From an uncultured Alphaproteobacteria bacterium (GTDB lineage: Bacteria > Pseudomonadota > Alphaproteobacteria > RF32 > CAG-239), in assembly GCA_944392315.1 (NCBI GenBank), contig CALXWH010000014.1, forward strand, positions 1 to 37,463: 37,463 nucleotides of DNA. Direction: 5' to 3'. Position 1 is the stretch's first letter; every line of letters starts with the position of its first letter. The notes beneath the pieces were generated by a model that saw nothing but the letters and a program-made list of their open reading frames with translations, was not told the origin of the DNA and made no database searches. This document shows, piece by piece, positions 32,495 to 37,463 of this stretch. The translations under genes were made by a program, and so were the position numbers.

Positions 32495-32551
32495 TTTTAG
32501 ATTTGTTGACTTAGGTGTTATCGCATATTCTGCGTTTCAATAAATCTAAAA
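32495..32551 (+). promoter_or_regulatory. Structured leader upstream of pheST
   Basis: TTTTAGATTT (32495-32504) pairs perfectly with AAATCTAAAA (32542-32551). Inside lies a second stem, CGCA / TGCG (32523-32534 region). It lies 50 bases before pheS, where attenuators of pheST are found in enterobacteria. No Phe-rich leader peptide is visible, so the mechanism is unknown. Confidence 0.4.
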
Positions 32552-32599
32552 TGGGGTCTGAGGAGATTGTGGCTCTTAACCATATGTTAGGATGATGAA

Positions 32600-33709
32600 A
32601 TGAGTGATATTGATAGTATAAAAAACAGTATTATTGAGCAGATTAACAATGCTGACAATGCCAAAGCTCTAGATGATGTCAGAGTGGCTGCATTGGGGAA
32701 AAAAGGGCAAATTACCGAACTCTTAAAAACACTCGGTTCTATGCCTTTGGAAGAAAGAATTGCTTTGGGTAAACAGGTTAATGTGGTCAAAGCGGAATTG
32801 GAAGCGAAAATCGCTGAGAAAAAACAAGCTTTAGAAATTCAACTTCTTAATGAAAAACTTAAAAAAGAAGTGGTTGATGTTACTCTTCCGTGTCGTCCGG
32901 AAGTTCAAGGTCGTATTCATCCGGTTTCTAAAGTTTATGAAGAAATTGTGGCTATTTTTGCACAGATGGGATTTGATGTTGCAGAAGGACCGGATATTGA
33001 AGATCAGTTCCACAACTTTAATGCCTTAAATATGCCCCCAAACCACCCTGCTCGGCAAATGCAAGATACTTTCTATATCAACAATGATGTGAACAATGCT
33101 TTTGATATGGATAGCGCTTATGTGGTTAGAACACATACTTCAGGTGTGCAAATTCGTACTATGGAAAAGAAACGTCCTCCTATCCGCATTATTGCTCCGG
33201 GAAGAACTTATCGTTCTGACTATGATGCAACGCATACACCGATGTTTCATCAAGTTGAAGGACTGGTTATTGATAAAAAAACAACCATGGCTGACCTTAA
33301 AGGTTGCTTATACGATTTTATGAAGGCCTTTTTTGAAGTTGATGAACTGCCTATTCGTTTTCGCCCATCGTACTTTCCATTTACCGAGCCTTCTGCCGAA
33401 GTTGATATCGGGTGCTTAAAAACAAAAACGGATTTGATTATCGGAGCCGGAACAGATTGGCTGGAAGTTTTGGGTTGCGGTATGGTTCATCCAAATGTTT
33501 TAAGAGCCGGCGGTATTGATCCTGATGAATATCAAGGGTTCGCATTCGGCGCCGGTATTGATAGACTGGCTATGCTCAAATATGGTATTCCGGATTTGAG
33601 AACTTTCTTTGAATCTGATGTGCGTTGGATTAAAAACTATGGTTTTACACCACTTGACTTTTCTTCTATGACAAGCGGTCTTAGCAATAATGGAGGGTTG
33701 GCACGATGA
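32600..33709 (+). CDS. pheS: Phenylalanyl-tRNA synthetase alpha subunit
   Basis: 369 residues. Coiled coil at the N-terminus (1-~90), then the class II catalytic core with motif 2 (GRTYRSDYDATHTPMFHQVEG), phenylalanine-pocket sequence FRPSYFPFTEPSAEVDI and motif 3 (GAGIDRLAMLKYGI). It forms an alpha2-beta2 complex with PheT. The pheT ATG overlaps the pheS stop by four bases (ATGA), which couples their translation. A structured leader lies upstream. Confidence 0.98.
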   Translation: MSDIDSIKNSIIEQINNADNAKALDDVRVAALGKKGQITELLKTLGSMPLEERIALGKQVNVVKAELEAKIAEKKQALEIQLLNEKLKKEVVDVTLPCRPEVQGRIHPVSKVYEEIVAIFAQMGFDVAEGPDIEDQFHNFNALNMPPNHPARQMQDTFYINNDVNNAFDMDSAYVVRTHTSGVQIRTMEKKRPPIRIIAPGRTYRSDYDATHTPMFHQVEGLVIDKKTTMADLKGCLYDFMKAFFEVDELPIRFRPSYFPFTEPSAEVDIGCLKTKTDLIIGAGTDWLEVLGCGMVHPNVLRAGGIDPDEYQGFAFGAGIDRLAMLKYGIPDLRTFFESDVRWIKNYGFTPLDFSSMTSGLSNNGGLAR

Positions 33710-36090
33710 AATTTACACTTTCTTGGTTAAAGGAACATTTAGATACGGATGCCAGTGTTGATGAAATTAGCGAAACATTAACTCGTATCGGATTGGAAGT
33801 TGAAGAAGTTATTAATCCGGCGGCCGCTCTTCATGATTTTATTACGGCGAAAATTGAAAAAGTGGAAATGCATCCGGATTCAGACCATCTTCATGTTCTG
33901 GCGGTTAATACGGGTAAAGAAACTTTACAGGTTGTTTGCGGTGCGCCAAATGTTCATGAAGGACTTGTTGGAATTTATGCGCCGACTGGTGCTCTTATCC
34001 CCGCTTATGGCGAACGTTTGAAAGTTGCTAAAATCCGTGGTGTTGAAAGTATGGGCATGATGTGTTCCGAAAAAGAGTTAATGGTTGGAAACGACCATAG
34101 TGGAATTATTGAATTGCCTGCCGATACGGCAATCGGCGTATCTGCCGCAGATGTTTTGAATATTGATCCGGTTATTGAAGTTTCTATTACTCCAAACCGT
34201 GCAGAATGCCTTGGTGTTCGCGGTATTGCCAGAGATTTAGCTGCTTCCGGATTAGGAAAACTAAAACCACTTAATATTCCGGAAATTAAAGGTTCATTCA
34301 AAAGCCCTATTACAGTTTCTGTTGATTGTCCTGACGCGTGCCCGACTTATACAGCTCGTTATATCAAAGGCGTCAATAATAAAGCGGAAACTCCTAAATG
34401 GATGAAGGATAGATTAACCGCTATCGGGTTACGTCCGATTTCTGCGCTTGTGGATATTACAAACTACATTAACTATGATTTGGCGCGTCCTTTGCACGTT
34501 TTTGATGCCGATAAACTCAAAGGTAACATTAAGGTTCGTATGGCTCATAATGGCGAAGAATTTTTGGCCTTAAACGAAAAGAGCTATACTCTTGATGATA
34601 AATGTTTGGGTATTTGTGACGACGAAGGTGTTCAGTGTTTGGGCGGTATTATGGGCGGCTTAAATAAAGGTAGTTATGAAGATACAACAGACGTTCTTCT
34701 GGAATGCGCTTTATTTACACCTACCTGCATTGCTCGTACGGGAAGAAAATTACAACTTGATTCCGACTCTCGCGCTCGCTACGAACGTTGGGTTGACCCG
34801 ATGTCTAATATCTCCGGCAATAATTATGCCACAAAAATGATTTTGGATATTTGCGGCGGTGAGGCTTCTGAGATGGAAATTGCCGGTGCGGAAAAATTTG
34901 AGGCAAAACCGGTATATCTTCGTCCGGAAAGATTAAAGACTTTCGTTGGGATGGAAGTTTCTAAAGAAAAATGTGAAGAAATTCTCGCTCACTTAGGCTT
35001 CACACTTTCTGAAGAAGATGGAAAGATTAAAGCTGTTTCTCCTTCTTGGCGTGGAGATATTGAATGTGAACAAGATTTGATTGAAGAAGTTGTGCGGATG
35101 ATTGGTTTGGATAATATTCCGGCAACATCTATGAAAACCGCAGATTTTCCGAAACCGGTTTTGACACCTCTTCAAAATAATATCGTTATGGTTAAGCATG
35201 AACTCGCTTCTCGCGGTATGTTTGAAACGGTTACATTTAGCTTCACAGATAGCGATATTGCTCAATATTTCCGTCGTGGACAAGAGCCGATTTTGTTGCA
35301 AAATCCTATTGTTAAAGAACTTGACGAGATGAGACCTTCTTTGTTACCGAATCTGCTTATTGGTGCTAAAAATAATATTGCACGCGGATATGCTGATTTG
35401 GCGTTGTTTGAAGTTGCGCCGGAGTTTTATGGCAGAAATCCGGGGGAACAAAAAGCAGTTGCTTCCGGTATTCGGGTTGGTAAAACTTCTAAAAAGGATT
35501 GGACAGGTTCTATGCGCGCCTATGACGTCTTTGATGCCAAAGCAGATGCTCTTGCGGCTATTGCTGCGGCCAAAGGCCCTATTGACGCACCGCAAATTAC
35601 AACCGATGCTCCGACCTATTATCATCCAGGCAGAAGCGGTGTTATCCGTTTAGGCAAGAATGTTTTAGCTTATTTTGGTGAGTTGCATCCGGCTGTTTTG
35701 AAAGCTCTTGACATTAAATCTAATGTTGTTGCTTTTGAGGTATTTTTGGATAATATTCCTCAACCTAGAGATGCTAAATCTAAGGCGAAAAAGAAACTTG
35801 AATTATCTCAACTGCAAGCTGTTGACAAAGATTTAGCTTTTGTTGTGGCTCGCAATGTTTCTGCTATCAGCATTGTTGCTGCGGCTAAAAACGCTGACAG
35901 AAATAATATTGTTGATGTTCGGGTATTTGATGTATACGAAGGTGACAACCTTCCGGAAGATAAAAAATCCGTTGCGATATCTGTTACTTTCCAGCCTAAA
36001 GAAAAGACTTACACCGATGCTGAAATTGAGGCTTTGATGAATAAAGTTATTCTTGAAGTCGGCAAGAAAACAGGTGCCGTTTTGAGATAA
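33706..36090 (+). CDS. pheT: Phenylalanyl-tRNA synthetase beta subunit
   Basis: 794 residues with all expected domains: the tRNA-binding (EMAP-like) domain (~40-150, KIEKVEMHPDSDHLHVLAVN), B3/B4 editing domain (~205-380), B5 (~400-470), the inactive catalytic-like domain, and the C-terminal FDX-ACB domain (~695-794, DLAFVVARNVSAISIV to the end). Typical bacterial length. It starts inside the pheS stop codon. A strong terminator follows. Confidence 0.98.
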   Translation: MKFTLSWLKEHLDTDASVDEISETLTRIGLEVEEVINPAAALHDFITAKIEKVEMHPDSDHLHVLAVNTGKETLQVVCGAPNVHEGLVGIYAPTGALIPAYGERLKVAKIRGVESMGMMCSEKELMVGNDHSGIIELPADTAIGVSAADVLNIDPVIEVSITPNRAECLGVRGIARDLAASGLGKLKPLNIPEIKGSFKSPITVSVDCPDACPTYTARYIKGVNNKAETPKWMKDRLTAIGLRPISALVDITNYINYDLARPLHVFDADKLKGNIKVRMAHNGEEFLALNEKSYTLDDKCLGICDDEGVQCLGGIMGGLNKGSYEDTTDVLLECALFTPTCIARTGRKLQLDSDSRARYERWVDPMSNISGNNYATKMILDICGGEASEMEIAGAEKFEAKPVYLRPERLKTFVGMEVSKEKCEEILAHLGFTLSEEDGKIKAVSPSWRGDIECEQDLIEEVVRMIGLDNIPATSMKTADFPKPVLTPLQNNIVMVKHELASRGMFETVTFSFTDSDIAQYFRRGQEPILLQNPIVKELDEMRPSLLPNLLIGAKNNIARGYADLALFEVAPEFYGRNPGEQKAVASGIRVGKTSKKDWTGSMRAYDVFDAKADALAAIAAAKGPIDAPQITTDAPTYYHPGRSGVIRLGKNVLAYFGELHPAVLKALDIKSNVVAFEVFLDNIPQPRDAKSKAKKKLELSQLQAVDKDLAFVVARNVSAISIVAAAKNADRNNIVDVRVFDVYEGDNLPEDKKSVAISVTFQPKEKTYTDAEIEALMNKVILEVGKKTGAVLR

Positions 36091-36111
36091 AACTCTCTTT
36101 TTGAGCAAATT

Positions 36112-36146
36112 AAAACAGCCGTTGAAATTCAGCGGCTGTTTTGGTT
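36112..36146 (+). terminator. Rho-independent terminator of pheST
   Basis: AAAACAGCCG / CGGCTGTTTT stem (10 perfect pairs), then T-rich sequence. The A-run on the other side means it can also end minus-strand transcripts of the META fragment. Confidence 0.92.
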
Positions 36147-36158
36147 TTGTAAAACAAT

Positions 36159-36365
36159 TTATTTTTCCAGATATTTTAAGCTAACTCCGTTTCCTTTTAA
36201 CTCTAATATTTTATCTTTCAGGCTATACGTTGTTACCTTGTTCAAATCTTGAAAATAGGCTTGTTCCTTTTTCATCTCGGCTTCCGGACCTGCCATCATT
36301 GTTGATGCTATCGGGCCAAATTTTATGGTATCTTTATCAATGGTGTATGTTCCAAAGTAATTATT
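36159..36365 (-). pseudogene. META-domain protein, 5' end missing at contig junction
   Basis: The minus-strand frame encodes the last ~68 residues of a META-domain (HslJ-like) protein: NNYFGTYTIDKDTIKFGPI, STMMAGPEAEMKKEQAYFQDL and a final LKGNGVSLKYLEK. Family members begin this region with a Gly-Cys-Asn-Asn motif inside a longer protein, usually exported. Here the sequence before NNYFG is not META at all but that of AcpS (see next entry). The break is therefore at about 36365/36366. The gene is complete only on the other side of the junction, which is not in this window. Composition agrees with the rest of the window. Confidence 0.75.
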
Positions 36366-36456
36366 CAAAACCTTGCCTGCAAATTTATTCGCTTTTTTCA
36401 ACTATCTTTTTCATGCGTTCAACTTCAACTGAGTCAATTCCTACGCCTCTAATCAT
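36366..36456 (-). pseudogene. acpS: acpS 5' fragment, frameshifted and truncated
   Basis: On the minus strand the ATG at 36456, preceded by GAGGTG, opens MIRGVGIDSVEVERMKKIVEK, the start of a Firmicutes-type holo-acyl-carrier-protein synthase. A run of six A where five are expected (around 36393-36398) shifts the frame, giving a stop at 36385. In the other frame the protein goes on ANKFAGKVL, the normal next residues, and then ends at 36366, where META-domain sequence begins. AcpS would need about 90 more residues. It lies just after a DEAD-box helicase gene, an order I know from lactobacilli. The single-base run error and the cut suggest a poorly covered assembly joint. A TATAAT at 36481-36486 may be its -10. 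Confidence 0.7.
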
Positions 36457-36490
36457 TATTTTCACCTCACACATTGATACATTATATTAC

Positions 36491-36517
36491 AAAAAAGAGC
36501 TGTAGCAACTACAGCTC
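36491..36517 (-). terminator. Rho-independent terminator of the helicase gene
   Basis: GAGCTGTAG / CTACAGCTC (9 perfect pairs), CAA-type loop, then T6 on the minus strand. Confidence 0.92.
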
Positions 36518-36531
36518 TCCAGTAACAAAAA

Positions 36532-37463
36532 TTAATCTTTTTTCTTTATAACGAAATCATGCTTTCTACCACCTTTACGGGCACTAGGCTTACGATGATA
36601 TCGTTCATTTCGATCTCCTCCACGTTTGAAATTACGTTTAAAGTTTCGATTATTACCATGCTTTGATTTAAATGGTAATGGCTTTTCAGGTGTAATTTTT
36701 ACTTTTACACTATCTGCATCTTTAGACAAGTTCTTCAATAAAGCGGCCACTAAATCAATCGCAGAATAATCGTCAAGAAGTTGAGATGCTTCTTCAGTAT
36801 ATTTAGAAAGATCGCTATCAAGCAATTCTGCTACTTTTTTATTAGCTGCACTTAGCTGACCTTTAAATGCTTCTTCATCAGTTGGTGGCTTAAGTGGCAT
36901 CATCTTTTTATGCGTTAATTGTTCTATAGTACGCATATAGCCAATTTCATTTGGAGTAACAAAAGTTACAGACATTCCGTTCTGGCCAGCACGTCCAGTT
37001 CTACCAATACGGTGAACATAAGAATCTGGATCCTGCGGAATATCATAGTTATAAACATGACTTACCCCAGAAATATCTAATCCACGAGCTGCCACATCAG
37101 TTGCAACTAAAATATCTAGCTTACCTTTACGGAATCTCTTTAACACGCTCATTCGCTTAGCTTGAGAAAGATCACCATGAATTCCAGCAGCGTTATATCC
37201 ACGTGCTTGTAGCCCACGTGTTAATTCATCAACACGTCTCTTAGTTCTACCAAAAATAACAGCTAAATCAGGATTTTGAACGTCAATTAAGCGACATAGG
37301 ATGTCGAACTTTTCATTTTCTTTTGCTCTCACAAAATACTGATCAATTAAATTAGCAGTTAATTCTTTTCCTTTGATTTTTACAATCTCAGGATCATTCA
37401 TGAATTTTTCACCAATTCTTAAAATTGGCTTTGGCATTGTAGCAGAGAAAAGTAATGTTTGAT
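36532..37463 (-). CDS. cshA: CshA-type DEAD-box RNA helicase, 5' end outside window
   Basis: The last ~309 residues of a DEAD-box RNA helicase. The frame stays open to the window edge and reads QTLLFSATMP, i.e. motif III (SAT), before the Met at 37437, so the true start lies to the right. Then follow the helicase C domain with VIFGRTKRRVDEL, the motif V block ATDVAARGLDI and motif VI HRIGRTGRAG, then a helical region and a very basic Arg/Asn/Gly/Lys tail (FKRNFKRGGDRNERYHRK). This resembles CshA of lactobacilli, which helps RNA decay and ribosome assembly. Codon use and gene order (helicase then acpS) are unlike the rest of the window. Confidence 0.9.
   Translation of the reverse strand, partial: QTLLFSATMPKPILRIGEKFMNDPEIVKIKGKELTANLIDQYFVRAKENEKFDILCRLIDVQNPDLAVIFGRTKRRVDELTRGLQARGYNAAGIHGDLSQAKRMSVLKRFRKGKLDILVATDVAARGLDISGVSHVYNYDIPQDPDSYVHRIGRTGRAGQNGMSVTFVTPNEIGYMRTIEQLTHKKMMPLKPPTDEEAFKGQLSAANKKVAELLDSDLSKYTEEASQLLDDYSAIDLVAALLKNLSKDADSVKVKITPEKPLPFKSKHGNNRNFKRNFKRGGDRNERYHRKPSARKGGRKHDFVIKKKD

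Noticed and set aside
1..37463. CRISPR arrays, IS elements, rRNA, prophage
   Set aside because: No regularly spaced repeats, no transposase or integrase, and no rRNA or phage structural genes were seen on either strand.

Overview
The window is AT-rich DNA from a Gram-negative bacterium. It is most likely an uncultured anaerobic alphaproteobacterium of the animal gut. Signal peptides, lipoboxes, an autotransporter barrel and a Tat substrate indicate two membranes. The map-radC pair and rnd next to aspS are arrangements I associate with Alphaproteobacteria. A [FeFe]-hydrogenase maturase (hydE), a two-cluster ferredoxin-type aldo/keto reductase and an anaerobe-type mnmA suggest anaerobic life. 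The assignment is inferred from gene content and was not tested.

Layout. 1-491 has no recognisable gene. 492-7207 holds a GNAT acetyltransferase, a secreted esterase, an overlapping mnmA-hydE pair, two related small membrane proteins, a lysine-rich membrane-anchored protein, an HD phosphohydrolase and a thioredoxin-fold protein. 7506-10927 holds an Arg/His-rich secreted protein and a two-gene unit pairing an amidoligase-like enzyme with an N-formylglutamate amidohydrolase. 11396-14276 begins with tRNA-Thr(UGU) and ends with a copy of the 3' part of that tRNA plus its terminator. Between them lie a lipoprotein, a 36-codon gene and an S51 peptidase, so this may be a small integrated island. 14303-16823 holds a Tat-exported Fe-S aldo/keto reductase and the most striking gene of the window: a signal peptide, then a near-complete ubiquitin, then an autotransporter beta-barrel. 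17042-22909 holds a CNNM/CorC transporter, DUF4186, a GtrA-like protein, a charged orphan, a phosphoribosyltransferase-like protein, radC and map. 23056-36090 is housekeeping: a TspO homologue, alaS, a small basic protein, a glyoxalase-fold protein, rnd, aspS, a GT-C membrane protein, rpmI-rplT and pheS-pheT.

The last 1.1 kb does not fit. A META-domain gene is cut off at about 36365 and joins the first codons of a holo-ACP synthase gene (frameshifted), preceded by a terminator and a CshA-type DEAD-box helicase of Lactobacillaceae character. This is best read as a chimeric contig end.

Functionally, the most interesting material concerns the cell surface. The ubiquitin-autotransporter is predicted to show a ubiquitin fold outside the cell. 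All seven ubiquitin lysines and the Ile44 patch are kept, but the conjugatable LRGG tail is missing. Several other genes encode exported or membrane-anchored proteins of unknown role. The amidoligase/FGase pair suggests synthesis and cleavage of an unknown amide-linked small molecule or peptide tag.
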